Shown here: one piece after another, positions 6,115 to 14,300 of the stretch
How the letters are laid out: each line of letters starts with the position of its first letter
How positions within the stretch are numbered: the first letter of the stretch is position 1
NCBI GenBank assembly: GCA_022842585.1
Contig: JALHPI010000003.1
Location: forward strand, 1 to 48,686
Length of the DNA: 48,686 bases
Reading direction: 5' to 3'
Origin: Minisyncoccota bacterium
GTDB lineage: Bacteria; Patescibacteriota; Minisyncoccia; Phycocordibacterales; Phycocordibacteraceae
Position numbers and translations under genes: made by a program
The notes under the pieces: model-generated
The model's database searches: none
What the model saw: only the letters and a program-made list of their open reading frames with translations
Told to the model about the DNA's origin: nothing

Positions 6115-8529
6115 ATGCAGGACACACCTTCGATGAAGCGTTTTTCGTTCGACTCCGCCACTGTGTGGATACTCGCGGCCGTCGCGTTCCTATCCACCGT
6201 AGCGCTTATTCCGGGCAATACCGTCTCATTATTCGGGACTAAGGTATCGATTCTTGCGACCGGCGCGCTCATTGCGCTCATCGCATACATTATTGCGCGT
6301 TTGGTTCGGGGCAATATCGTATTCCCGCCGCTCGCACTTCTTGGGACCGTATGGCTTATACCGATTGCGTACGGCATCTCGACTTTGTTCTCTGGCGTAA
6401 ACCAGACGCAGGCATTGTTCGGCGTTGAGTTCGAAACCGACACACTCGGCTTCGTGCTCATCATGGCAGTGCTCGCAACGCTTGCGGCACTCGCGCTTCG
6501 CCAAGCTTCACACTACGCGCTCTTCTATAAAGCGCTCGGTGCGACCTACGCCGTTGTGGTGCTTGCACAGATAGGATTTATCATCGCGGCTAATAGTGGC
6601 GCACCAGTGAGCGCGGTAACGAATCTCGTCGGTTCATTCTCCGACCTCGGATTTGTCGCAGGACTCGGCATCGTCATGTCGCTTCTCGCGATGCGTTTCC
6701 TCACGCTCTCTCAGAAGGTGAAGATTGCGCTCTGGGTCGCGATTGCCGCAGGTCTCGCACTTGTCGTACTCGCAAACGCGGTACTCGTATGGGTGCTTGT
6801 CGGTCTTGTGTCGCTCGGCCTCTTCATCGAAGCCATTATGCGTCGCCGTGGAAGCGGAAATGACGCGGACCTTGAAGGCGTATCCACGATGTCAGCGGAT
6901 GAGGAATCCGAGGACGCGGGCGGGGAAGCTCGTTCACTCGGTGCACCACTCGTCACGCTTCTCGTATCCCTCTTCTTCCTTATCGGAGGTGCAACCATTG
7001 GAAACTCGATTGCCGCCTCGCTTGGTATCAACGTCATCGACGTCCGCCCATCCTGGCAGTCAACCTTTGACGTCGGTAGCCATACCTATGCTTCTTCACC
7101 GCTCTTTGGCTCCGGCCCAAGCACCTTTGGGGAGCAGTGGCTAAAATATAAGGACCGTGCCCTAAATGACACCGTATTCTGGAACGTTGATTTCGCTTCA
7201 GGCATCGGCTCTATCCCAACTTCGTTCATCACGACCGGTATCGTCGGCGTCCTTGCATGGCTCGTATTCATCGGATTCTTCCTCTACTCGGGAGTCCGTG
7301 CACTCTTGTTCCGTCTCCCTCAGGACCCGTTCATGCGCTTCGTATCGCTCGCATCCTTTACCGGTGCCGCATACGTCCTCGTCGCATCGTTCTTCGCGGC
7401 TCCAGGGGTCGTCGTCGTCGCGCTCGGATTTTTGTTTACCGGTCTCTTCATCTCGTCGCTCCGCTATGGCAAAGGACGTCTTGATTGGGGAATCGTGTTC
7501 TCGAAGAATCCACGCGTCGGCTTCGCCATTGTATTCCTTATGACGCTCATGCTGCTTGCGTCGGTGGCAGCCATCTACGTCGTGCTCGGCCGCTATATGG
7601 CAAGCTCGGCGTACGGAGAAGCTGCTCAGGCGCTTTCTACCGGCAATGTTGATGCCGCGGACGCTGCCGTCGCCCGCTCCGTCACCTTTGCTCCAAGCGA
7701 GCGTGCGTACCAGCTCTCTGCCGCTACCGGTATTGAGCGCATGCGCCGTATCGCGAACGACACCACGCTTTCAGCAAGTGTCGCGCAGCAGCAGTTCCAA
7801 GCAGCACTCTCGGGTGCCGTAAACGCAGGTCTTGCCGCTACACAGGTAGGACCGAACGATTATCAGAACTGGGTCGTGCTCGGTACGGTGTATCAAAGCG
7901 TCGCCTCGCTTGGTATCGCTGGCTCGTATGAGAGCGCGAAGAGCGCGTTCGAGCGCGCGATTGCCCTGAATCCTACAAGCCCGGTCCTTCCGTATGTGAT
8001 TTCCCAGCTTGAAATAGGGAAGAATAACGGAGAAGCGGCAGAAGCAAGCTTGCTCACTTCGGTCAACTTAAAACGAGACTACATTCCAGCAATCCTCTTG
8101 CTTTCACAGCTCAAGATTCAGCTTGGAAAGGCAAGTGAGGCGCTTCAGGCTGCGGAGGCGGCAGCGTACTTCGCTCCAAACGAGCCGGCCGTACTCTTCC
8201 AGGTAGGCATACTCCGCTCAGGAACAGGAGACGTGAGTGGTGCGGTCTCAGCGCTTGCGCGCGCAGTGGAGATAAACCCTCAGTACGCAAATGCCCGCTT
8301 CTTCCTCGGTGCCATGTACTCGATGCAGGGTAAGTATCCTGAAGCACTCGAACAGTTCCGCGCTATCGCAACATTCTCTCCGGAGAACGCGACGGCAGTT
8401 GCTCCGGACATCGCGTCGCTTGAAGGTGGTAAGAATCCGTTCCCTCCGGCCCGTATGAAGTCGCTCGGTATTCCGACACCTCCGGTAACGGAACCAGTAG
8501 CGCCTCAGGCCGCAGCTCCAGCGCCGTAG
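6115..8529 (+). CDS. O-antigen ligase-like membrane protein with TPR tail
   Basis: 804 residues. The first ~490 hold about ten or more hydrophobic segments with a large loop, as in the Wzy/WaaL O-antigen ligase superfamily; the loop segment SSPLFGSGPSTFGEQW matches the 'G.G..tF' pattern seen there. The C-terminal third is soluble with TPR repeats, for example the PNEPAVLFQVGILRSGTGDV and NPQYANARFFLGAMYSMQGK units, and ends in a Pro/Ala tail. It may link glycans to lipids or surface proteins, but the substrate is unknown. The start at 6115 is favoured by AAGGA seven bases upstream. Confidence 0.75.
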   Translation: MQDTPSMKRFSFDSATVWILAAVAFLSTVALIPGNTVSLFGTKVSILATGALIALIAYIIARLVRGNIVFPPLALLGTVWLIPIAYGISTLFSGVNQTQALFGVEFETDTLGFVLIMAVLATLAALALRQASHYALFYKALGATYAVVVLAQIGFIIAANSGAPVSAVTNLVGSFSDLGFVAGLGIVMSLLAMRFLTLSQKVKIALWVAIAAGLALVVLANAVLVWVLVGLVSLGLFIEAIMRRRGSGNDADLEGVSTMSADEESEDAGGEARSLGAPLVTLLVSLFFLIGGATIGNSIAASLGINVIDVRPSWQSTFDVGSHTYASSPLFGSGPSTFGEQWLKYKDRALNDTVFWNVDFASGIGSIPTSFITTGIVGVLAWLVFIGFFLYSGVRALLFRLPQDPFMRFVSLASFTGAAYVLVASFFAAPGVVVVALGFLFTGLFISSLRYGKGRLDWGIVFSKNPRVGFAIVFLMTLMLLASVAAIYVVLGRYMASSAYGEAAQALSTGNVDAADAAVARSVTFAPSERAYQLSAATGIERMRRIANDTTLSASVAQQQFQAALSGAVNAGLAATQVGPNDYQNWVVLGTVYQSVASLGIAGSYESAKSAFERAIALNPTSPVLPYVISQLEIGKNNGEAAEASLLTSVNLKRDYIPAILLLSQLKIQLGKASEALQAAEAAAYFAPNEPAVLFQVGILRSGTGDVSGAVSALARAVEINPQYANARFFLGAMYSMQGKYPEALEQFRAIATFSPENATAVAPDIASLEGGKNPFPPARMKSLGIPTPPVTEPVAPQAAAPAP

Positions 8530-8550
8530 TAGCAGTATCATTCTTCGAAA

Positions 8551-8585
8551 CACTCCACCCGCCGAAAGGCGGGTGGAGTGTTTTA
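8551..8585 (+). terminator. Terminator after O-antigen ligase-like gene
   Basis: CACTCCACCCGCC, GAAA loop, GGCGGGTGGAGTG, then TTTTAG. A 13-bp perfect stem. Confidence 0.85.
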
Positions 8586-8644
8586 GTGCCTTCAAATCAC
8601 CCTCTCTGGTACGTGTATGCATCGCGCTCAACAGATTTTCGGCT

Positions 8645-8650
8645 TACAAT
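8645..8650 (+). promoter_or_regulatory. -10 box of murJ, leaderless spacing
   Basis: TACAAT, six bases, then the ATG at 8657. Confidence 0.55.
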
Positions 8651-8656
8651 AGGCGC

Positions 8657-10360
8657 ATGGTGCACGGCATATTGAAGTCCCTCTCGTCTTCCGTGCGTGG
8701 CGTATCTAAGCCAATAAGCAGCCTTCACCAGGCTGCATATCTTTTGGCGGGACTGACGCTCGTATCTCAAATCCTCGCGCTTTTCCGCGACCGCATATTC
8801 GCACACGCGTTTGGTGCAACAGAGACGCTCGACCTCTACTACGCCGCATTTCGTATCCCTGACTTGGTGTTCGCACTCGTCGCGTCCTTGGTGTCCGCAT
8901 ACGTGCTTATCCCGCGCATCGCTGGCACTACCAAAGAGGACACGAAGCGCCTGCTTTCAAACGCCGTTTCTTTTCTCCTTATTGGTGGGGGAATCATCGC
9001 GCTTTTCCTTGCCGTACTTATGCCAAACATTATGTTTGCGCTCTTTCCAGACTTTGCTTCTTCGCCCGACCGAGCAAGTTTCATACTTCTCTCTGAGCTC
9101 TTATTGCTTCAACCAATCCTCCTCGGACTCTCGGGCATTCTCACCAGTGTGACGCAGGTGCATCGGCGATTCGTACTGTTTGCGCTTTCTCCCGTCCTCT
9201 ATAACCTCGGCATCATTTTCGGTGCCGTTGCACTCTATCCGGTCTTTGGTCTTCCGGGCATTGGTATGGGCGTAGTAGGTGGCGCACTGCTGCACCTTCT
9301 TATTCATATTCCGGTCGTCCTGCATGCGGGGGTTTTTCCGAAGCTCATCATCCCCTCAAAAAAAATTGTCCTCTCCATCGTGCGTGACTCGGTACCGCGT
9401 TCACTTGCGCTTTCATTTGGTGCGCTCACCACACTTCTTTTGACTATCCTTGCTTCACAGACCGGTGAGGGCGCAGTGACGGTCTTCACGCTTGCGGGGA
9501 ACCTGCAAGCAGTGCCGCTTGCGCTTATTGGCGCCTCCTACGCAACCGCGGCGTTCCCCGTGCTCTCCGAAGAAGCGCGCGGAAAGCGCGATGAGGCTTT
9601 TAGGGACACCCTGACTGCCGCCGGACGCCACCTCATCTTTTGGTGTTCCGTCGTCGCTATACTGACCATAGTGCTTCGGGCACACTTGGTGCGCGTCATT
9701 TATGGCACGGGTGCATTTGACTGGGATGCCACCAGACTGACGGCAGCGCTTCTTGGCGTGCTGGTCATCGGACTTGCCGCACAAGGGTTTGTACTGCTTG
9801 CGTCGCGTGCGTTTTACGCTGCCCGTCGCTCATGGAACCCGCTTATCATTCAAATCGTCGGACTCTTGATGTCACTTCTGGGCGCGTATGGGTTCTTGGC
9901 TCTTGCTGAAGCGAATATCCATGTAAAATATTTCATTGAGGCACTGCTGCGCATTGAAGACATCAAGGGTTCTTCCGTGGTCTTTATTGCGCTTGGGGCT
10001 ACGCTTGGACAAATTGCCATGGGCGTCCTTGCGCTCATCACCCTTCGAGATGTGGCGCCCGGGGTTGCAAAGAACTTACTCCGCCCACTCTTTGAAGGAG
10101 TGGCGGCTGGCATCATGGGAGGGTTTGCAGCGTATGGCGTTCTCGCAGTGCTCGGAAATATTGCATCTTTGGCCACACTGTCGGCGGTCTTCACGCAAGG
10201 GCTCGTGGCTGGTATGGTGGGGCTAGCCGTATCCGCTTCGGTACTCATTCTCTTGGAGAATCGCGAGTTTAAGGACCTGTATGAATCGCTCCGAAAGATA
10301 ACGCTTTCGAAAGCACTTGCGCCGTCGGGTACTGCATTGAACGACCATCCTCACTCGTAG
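8657..10360 (+). CDS. murJ: Lipid II flippase MurJ
   Basis: 567 residues with about 14 hydrophobic segments. The N-terminal part ([33 protein letters not shown], residues ~40-75, read in pieces) and later P.A.FPVLS..A match the MviN/MurJ family, which flips lipid-linked peptidoglycan precursor across the inner membrane. The start is fixed by the TACAAT box at leaderless spacing. It ends 10 bases before the lepA-derived frame and may be co-transcribed with it. Confidence 0.9.
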   Translation: MVHGILKSLSSSVRGVSKPISSLHQAAYLLAGLTLVSQILALFRDRIFAHAFGATETLDLYYAAFRIPDLVFALVASLVSAYVLIPRIAGTTKEDTKRLLSNAVSFLLIGGGIIALFLAVLMPNIMFALFPDFASSPDRASFILLSELLLLQPILLGLSGILTSVTQVHRRFVLFALSPVLYNLGIIFGAVALYPVFGLPGIGMGVVGGALLHLLIHIPVVLHAGVFPKLIIPSKKIVLSIVRDSVPRSLALSFGALTTLLLTILASQTGEGAVTVFTLAGNLQAVPLALIGASYATAAFPVLSEEARGKRDEAFRDTLTAAGRHLIFWCSVVAILTIVLRAHLVRVIYGTGAFDWDATRLTAALLGVLVIGLAAQGFVLLASRAFYAARRSWNPLIIQIVGLLMSLLGAYGFLALAEANIHVKYFIEALLRIEDIKGSSVVFIALGATLGQIAMGVLALITLRDVAPGVAKNLLRPLFEGVAAGIMGGFAAYGVLAVLGNIASLATLSAVFTQGLVAGMVGLAVSASVLILLENREFKDLYESLRKITLSKALAPSGTALNDHPHS

Positions 10361-10370
10361 AACAACTTTC

Positions 10371-12167
10371 ATGAATATTAGAAATTTCAGCATCATTGCG
10401 CACATTGATCACGGCAAGTCGACCCTTGCCGATCGCATGCTTGAGCGCACGGGTACCATAGAAGCGCGCAAAATGCGCGACCAGGTGCTCGACTCCATGG
10501 ATCTCGAGCGCGAACGCGGCATCACCATCAAGATGCAACCGGCACGTATGAATTTCAAAGCAAACGACGGGACTGCCTAAGTACTGAATCTCATTGTCAC
10601 GCCGGGCCACATCGATTTCGCGTACGAAGTGTCGCGCGCGCTTACCGCAGTAGAGGGAGTGGTCTTGCTTGTGGACTCTACTCAGGGCGTACAGGCGCAG
10701 ACTCTTACCACACTCTCGATGGCGAGGGCCGCAGGCTGCGTCATCATTCCGGCTATATCAAAAATAGATGCGCCGGCGGCGCGTCCCGACGAAGTGAAAG
10801 ACGAGCTCGCACACCTACTCCAAGTTTCTGCCGATAGTGTGCTTGCGGTCTCAGGCCGTACCGGAGACGGTGTGGAGGAACTGCTCCAGGCAATCGTCGA
10901 GCGTGTGCCAGCCCCACGCGCGTCAGAGAGTAACGAGCCGCGCGCAAGCATCTTTGACTTTTCATACTCCACGCATCGTGGCATCGTCGTGTACGTACGC
11001 GTGTTCGACGGGGCCGTGAAGAAAGGCCAGCCTCTTAAATTCCATGCGGCTGGCGCGCATTTCACGTCGCTTGAAACGGGCATCTTCACACCAGGAGAAA
11101 CACCCGCTGAGACCCTTTCTGCAGGAGAAATCGGCTACATAGTCACCGGTATCAAGGAACCGGGCGTGGTGGCGGTCGGAGACACTATAGGCGCCGAAAA
11201 GGGCGTATTACCGCCTTTAGGCGGGTTTGCGCGCCCTCGCCCGGTCGTCTGGGCATCCGTATACCCTGAAAGTCAGGATAGCCTGAATGACCTCAAGCAG
11301 GCGCTTGAACGTCTCCGTCTATCCGACTCCTCACTTTCGTTTGAGGAGGAATCTTCGGGCGTTCTCGGGCGCGGATTCCGTTGTGGATTCCTCGGTATGC
11401 TCCATCTGGAAATCGTCACCGAGCGTCTGCGTCGTGAGTTTTCTCTCTCACTGGTCGTTACGATTCCGACCATCGAGTACGTCGTCACGGATTCAAAAGG
11501 GAAGCGGGAAACTATCTACACGCCGTCGAAGTTTCCCACGTTCGGCGAGACCGAGTCGGTGGAAGAGCCGTGGGCGAACGTCATACTGATTGCGCCGCCC
11601 GACGCGCTTTCGGGACTCATACAGTTGTTGCACGATCATGAGGCTATTGTAGGAAATACGCATGCGTACGCCGACGGGCGCATCGAGCTTACTGCCGAGA
11701 TGCCGCTTCGCGAACTCATGCGCGGATTCTTCGACCGCGTGAAAAACGTTTCTTCCGGATACGCTTCGCTTTCTTACGAGCTTCTGCCGGTGCGTCCCGC
11801 AGACGTGGTGAAGCTCGACATACTGATTGCGGAAGAAGAGGTGCCCGCATTTGCCCGCATCGTCTCTCGTCGTCGCGTACAGGAGGAAGGCGAGCGCATG
11901 GTGGAGAAGCTCTACCAGATACTCCCAAAACAACTTCAAGTCACGAAAATCCAGGCGTTCGCGCTCGGGCGCATCATCTCCTCGCGCACTATTTCCGCGG
12001 TCCGCAAGGACGTCACCGGCTACCTCTACGGAGGCGATATCACGCGAAAAATGAAACTGCGCGAGAAGCAGAAGAAAGGCAAGAAGCACCGTGCGCAATT
12101 CGATAAGAATCGCGTGGATATACCCGAAGATGTCTTCATGAAGATGGTACAGGAGTCGGACCGATAA
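10371..12167 (+). pseudogene. lepA: LepA (EF4) with in-frame stop and altered G3 motif
   Basis: The frame encodes a full-length LepA (about 598 codons) except for a TAA at 10578-10580, where the family has the tyrosine of 'GTxYxLNLIDTPGH'. Reading continues in the same frame from 10581. Six codons after the stop the G3 motif DTPGH reads VTPGH (GTC at 10596). G1 (AHIDHGKST) and RGITIK are normal. G4 reads SKID rather than NKID, which may be a lineage variant. The EF-G-like domains and the LepA C-terminal domain, ending DIPEDVFMKMVQ, are intact with no frameshift. EF4 is a ribosome-associated GTPase. A recent pseudogene, an assembly error or stop-codon readthrough are all possible; loss of the G3 Asp favours lost GTPase function or clustered sequence error. 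Confidence 0.8.
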
Positions 12168-12178
12168 AGTTCGCTCAC

Positions 12179-12334
12179 CGTATTCGAAAATGAACGTAAC
12201 AACGCCTTTCAGGGCGCGCGGAGCTGCATAGTCGTCTCGTTCCAAAAATAGCTAAAGCGCTTAGCTAGTCGCTATTTTTGTCCTCGACTCCATGCGCTCC
12301 GGCTGCTTGCAGGAAGCGTTCATTTTTGAATACG
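12179..12334. repeat. Long palindromic element, copy 1
   Basis: 156 bp directly after lepA. The outer arms at 12179-12196 and 12317-12334 pair at 17 of 18 positions. An inner stem CAAAAATAGC/GCTATTTTTG flanks the core AAAGCGCTTAGCTAGTC (12254-12270). GCCTTTCAGGGCGC (12204-12217) and GGCTGCTTGCAGGAAGC (12301-12317) are shared with a second copy at 41274-41431, whose stems have different sequence. Confidence 0.75.
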
Positions 12335-12375
12335 CCTCGCTCGGAGGTGTCGGAAAAGATGCGTGTTGAGGTTGG

Positions 12376-12381
12376 TATACT
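12376..12381 (+). promoter_or_regulatory. -10 box of FtsB-like gene
   Basis: TATACT, seven bases, then the ATG at 12389. Confidence 0.45.
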
Positions 12382-12388
12382 GCGTAGC

Positions 12389-12742
12389 ATGATGCGCAGG
12401 AAAAAAACTACGATGCGCGAGTACTTGATAGCAGGCGGACTCATACTCCTTCTTTTGTGGCTCCTGTTCCTTTTCTGGGGGATTTTCCGCAAGGAAGAAG
12501 TGGCGCGGCGCGCGGCCGAAGACAGTAAGCGCCAACTTGCAGCTCTCACCGCGCGCGAGGAGACACTCCGAAAGAACATTGCGGACTTGAATACGGAACG
12601 CGGTCAGGAAGCCTCTATCCGCGAGACGTACGGAGTTGCACGAGAGGGCGAGGAGGTTATTATCGTGGTACCGGCGGAAGGGGGCGAAGTCGTCCCGAAG
12701 GGGAATTGGTGGGATGGTCTCTTTAGCTGGTTGAAGTTTTAG
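12389..12742 (+). CDS. Septum formation initiator (FtsB/DivIC-like)
   Basis: 117 residues with a short basic N terminus, one membrane segment (about residues 11-30: LIAGGLILLLLWLLFLFWGI), then a charged region rich in heptads (EEVARRAAEDSKRQLAALTA) typical of a coiled coil, and a C-terminal part with IRETYGVAREGEEVI. The R..YG....GE.. pattern after a coiled coil is characteristic of FtsB/DivIC, which link the divisome to the cell-wall synthases. It ends in a short hydrophobic tail (GLFSWLKF). Confidence 0.75.
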   Translation: MMRRKKTTMREYLIAGGLILLLLWLLFLFWGIFRKEEVARRAAEDSKRQLAALTAREETLRKNIADLNTERGQEASIRETYGVAREGEEVIIVVPAEGGEVVPKGNWWDGLFSWLKF

Positions 12743-12746
12743 AATT

Positions 12747-12817
12747 GCGAAATTGGTTTAGTGGCAGAACACGACCTTCCCAAGGTTGGGGCACGGGTTC
12801 GATTCCCGTATTTCGCA
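12747..12817 (+). tRNA. tRNA-Gly (CCC)
   Basis: Acceptor GCGAAAT pairs with ATTTCGC. The anticodon loop is TTCCCAA (anticodon CCC) and the T-arm is ACGGGTTCGATTCCCGT. The discriminator is A, followed by CAT, so CCA is not encoded here. A second copy of its last 14 bases (CCCGTATTTCGCAC) occurs at 13139-13152, and that displaced copy does continue into CCA. Confidence 0.92.
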
Positions 12818-13154
12818 CATAGTTGTGGTAGAACGATGAAGTGACGCCCCGCGTCACTTCATTCCCTCGGTTCAGGTACGAGTTCGATTCTCGTATTCCG
12901 CACATGAAGCACGCGTATGCGTGCGTAATGGCTGGAATAAGAGAATCGAAGCTGAGCACGGGTACCATTTTCAGCAGAAAATGGTCGTGCGAAGGGTGGT
13001 CAGGCGGAGTATCGAGTGACGACGAGATGCGAGCGCTTGACCGATGCGCGCTGAGATTTTGTTAGCATTCCGATGCTCTAGAAAATCCAAGTGTGGTCAT
13101 TCCTGTGAGCCACTGCCTGCGGTCTTCGCAGGACACTCCCCGTATTTCGCACCA
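12818..13154 (+). mobile_element. tRNA 3'-end-associated element (tRNA-Gly copy)
   Basis: Contents in order: a tRNA-Gly-like remnant (12821-12902); a hairpin with GTAT loop (GCACGC/GCGTGC); an inverted copy of the remnant's T-arm and acceptor 3' strand (12934-12950, 16 of 17 paired with 12883-12899); a conserved core (12943-13050); a variable part; and a displaced tRNA-Gly 3' end with CCA (13139-13154). The core is nearly identical to that beside tRNA-Glu. No ORF of note is present. The displaced 3' end suggests insertion into the tRNA gene. Confidence 0.7.
12821..12902 (+). pseudogene. tRNA-Gly-like remnant
   Basis: It has a D-arm (AGTTGTGGTAGAAC), a T-arm (TACGAGTTCGATTCTCGTA) and an acceptor 3' strand (TTCCGCA), but no matching acceptor 5' strand. 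The anticodon arm is replaced by a 10-bp hairpin TGAAGTGACG/CGTCACTTCA. It cannot form a normal cloverleaf. Confidence 0.65.
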
Positions 13155-13219
13155 ATAGAGGGGCTGATACCTGTGGATAAGTACAGATGATATACTGACG
13201 GGACCTAAACGAAATAACC

Positions 13220-13477
13220 ATGGATAAAACAGTCACCATCTACTCGACCCCTACGTGTCACTTCTGCCAGATGAGCAAAGAGTTCTTTACGGCGAACAAT
13301 GTCGCATACACGGAATTCAACGTCGCGGCGGATCCTGCGAAGCGTCAGGAAATGATTGATAAGAGCGGACAGATGGGAGTACCCGTCATCTACGTCGGAG
13401 ACGAGATGATCATCGGATTCGATAAGGGACGTCTTTCGGAGCTCTTGGGAATTGGACAGGGAACAACAGAGGTTTAG
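13220..13477 (+). CDS. Glutaredoxin-like thiol protein
   Basis: 85 residues: VTIYSTPTCHFCQMSKEFF carries the redox CxxC (Cys13 and Cys16), MGVPVIYVGDEMIIGFD carries the cis-proline (TVP-equivalent) and glutathione-site loop, and a LSELLG helix ends the fold. It reduces disulfides, probably with electrons from a thioredoxin reductase such as the trxB product at 34435-35358. A TATACT box lies about 25 bases upstream, so this gene has a short leader. Confidence 0.88.
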   Translation: MDKTVTIYSTPTCHFCQMSKEFFTANNVAYTEFNVAADPAKRQEMIDKSGQMGVPVIYVGDEMIIGFDKGRLSELLGIGQGTTEV

Positions 13478-13488
13478 TCGTAGAAACC

Positions 13489-13518
13489 AAAACCGGCCGC
13501 GTAGAGCGGCCGGTTTTG
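13489..13518 (+). terminator. Terminator after glutaredoxin gene
   Basis: AAAACCGGCCGC, five-base loop, GCGGCCGGTTTTG. Confidence 0.8.
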
Positions 13519-13548
13519 TGCTATCCTCCGCCTGGTACGTGCAATTTT

Positions 13549-13631
13549 CCGCTATATGGGTTATTTGCACCCATATAGCGGCTCGTTCGGAGAATATAAG
13601 AATAAAGGGTATTCTTATATTTCCTCACTTC
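13549..13631 (+). repeat. tRNA 5'-end-associated element (tRNA-Arg copy)
   Basis: CCGCTATATGGGT (13549-13561) pairs perfectly with ACCCATATAGCGG (13569-13581). The right strand is also the complement of the tRNA-Arg 5' end (GCCGCTATA). Then come CGTTCGGAGAATAT, a 12-bp-class AT hairpin, and TTCCTCACTTC abutting the tRNA. The flanking motifs recur before tRNA-Phe. Confidence 0.65.
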
Positions 13632-13706
13632 GCCGCTATAGCTCAATGGATAGAGCATCTCACTCCTAACGAGACGATGTAGGTTCGATTCCTGCTGGCG
13701 GCACCA
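13632..13706 (+). tRNA. tRNA-Arg (CCT), CCA encoded
   Basis: Acceptor GCCGCTA pairs with TGGCGGC, with discriminator A and then an encoded CCA (13704-13706). The anticodon loop CTCCTAA gives anticodon CCT. The last pair of the anticodon stem is an A-C mismatch. It is the only tRNA gene of seven here with CCA directly in place. Confidence 0.9.
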
Positions 13707-13709
13707 AGG

Positions 13710-13715
13710 TATACT
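13710..13715 (+). promoter_or_regulatory. -10 box, leaderless spacing
   Basis: TATACT, six bases, then the ATG at 13722. It begins four bases after the tRNA-Arg CCA. Confidence 0.5.
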
Positions 13716-13721
13716 GAAGGT

Positions 13722-14012
13722 ATGGAAATTGATACTACCGATAACGGCAGCATGAGCGATCAGATAGAGGAGATGCTCATCCTTACCCGCGAAAACAACA
13801 AACTCCTAAAACGGATACGTCGGGACGCCATCATCGGTGGAATACTGAAAATCGCCCTTTGGGTCGTCGTTATCCTCGCATCGTTCTACTTCTCGGCAAA
13901 ATTCCTAGAACCGTATCTGGGTATGCTTCAGACTGCCGGGCAGCAAGGAGGACAGAGTATAGGGGACGTACAAGGGCTTATAGAGCAATATAAAGGCCTT
14001 TTAGGGCAGTAG
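13722..14012 (+). CDS. Small single-membrane-segment protein
   Basis: 96 residues, not recognised. Residues ~12-38 are charged and amphipathic (MSDQIEEMLILTRENNKLLK), suggesting a short coiled coil. One membrane segment follows (GGILKIALWVVVILASFYF), then a polar C-terminal tail with several Gln and Gly. CPR genomes carry many small membrane proteins of this layout with no assigned role. Confidence 0.65.
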   Translation: MEIDTTDNGSMSDQIEEMLILTRENNKLLKRIRRDAIIGGILKIALWVVVILASFYFSAKFLEPYLGMLQTAGQQGGQSIGDVQGLIEQYKGLLGQ

Positions 14013-14060
14013 TGAAAGCGGAGGCGCGATATGCTAGGATAAGCCCAAGTCGGGGGATTA

Positions 14061-14223
14061 GCTTGGATAAACCGTCGCTACGCTTCGGTTTTTCCTACGC
14101 TCGCTCGACGAATATCAGAATATGCCTTCGGCGCATTCTGATATTGTCTCGCTCGCTTGGATAAGTAGGCTTGTCCAAGCGGCGTTCGGAAAATATGATT
14201 AGGAATCATCTTGTTCCTCACTT
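14061..14223 (+). repeat. tRNA 5'-end-associated element (tRNA-Phe copy)
   Basis: It contains two extra copies of the tRNA-Phe 5' end GCTTGGATA (14061, 14155) and an inverted copy, TCCAAGC (14174-14180). These are followed by GGCGTTCGGAAAATAT, a small hairpin (ATGATT/AATCAT) and TTCCTCACTT abutting the tRNA at 14224. Between the first two copies lie AACCG/CGGTT and a strong hairpin AATATCAGAAT/ATTCTGATATT. The GTTCGGARAATAT and TTCCTCACTT blocks are shared with the tRNA-Arg element. Confidence 0.65.
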
Positions 14224-14296
14224 GCTTGGATAGCTCAGTTGGTAGAGCACTTCCCTGAAGAGGAAGGGGTCCCCGGTTCGAGCCCGGGTCCAAGCA
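14224..14296 (+). tRNA. tRNA-Phe (GAA)
   Basis: Acceptor GCTTGGA pairs with TCCAAGC. The anticodon loop is CTGAAGA (GAA), the T-arm is CCCGGTTCGAGCCCGGG and the discriminator is A. It is followed by CACG, so no CCA is encoded. The next gene starts five bases after it. Confidence 0.95.
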
Positions 14297-14300
14297 CACG

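Noticed and set aside
6009-6242. 77-codon ORF overlapping the start of the O-antigen-ligase-like gene
   Set aside because: It lies in another frame of a long recognised gene and the rnpB terminator; no signal supports it.
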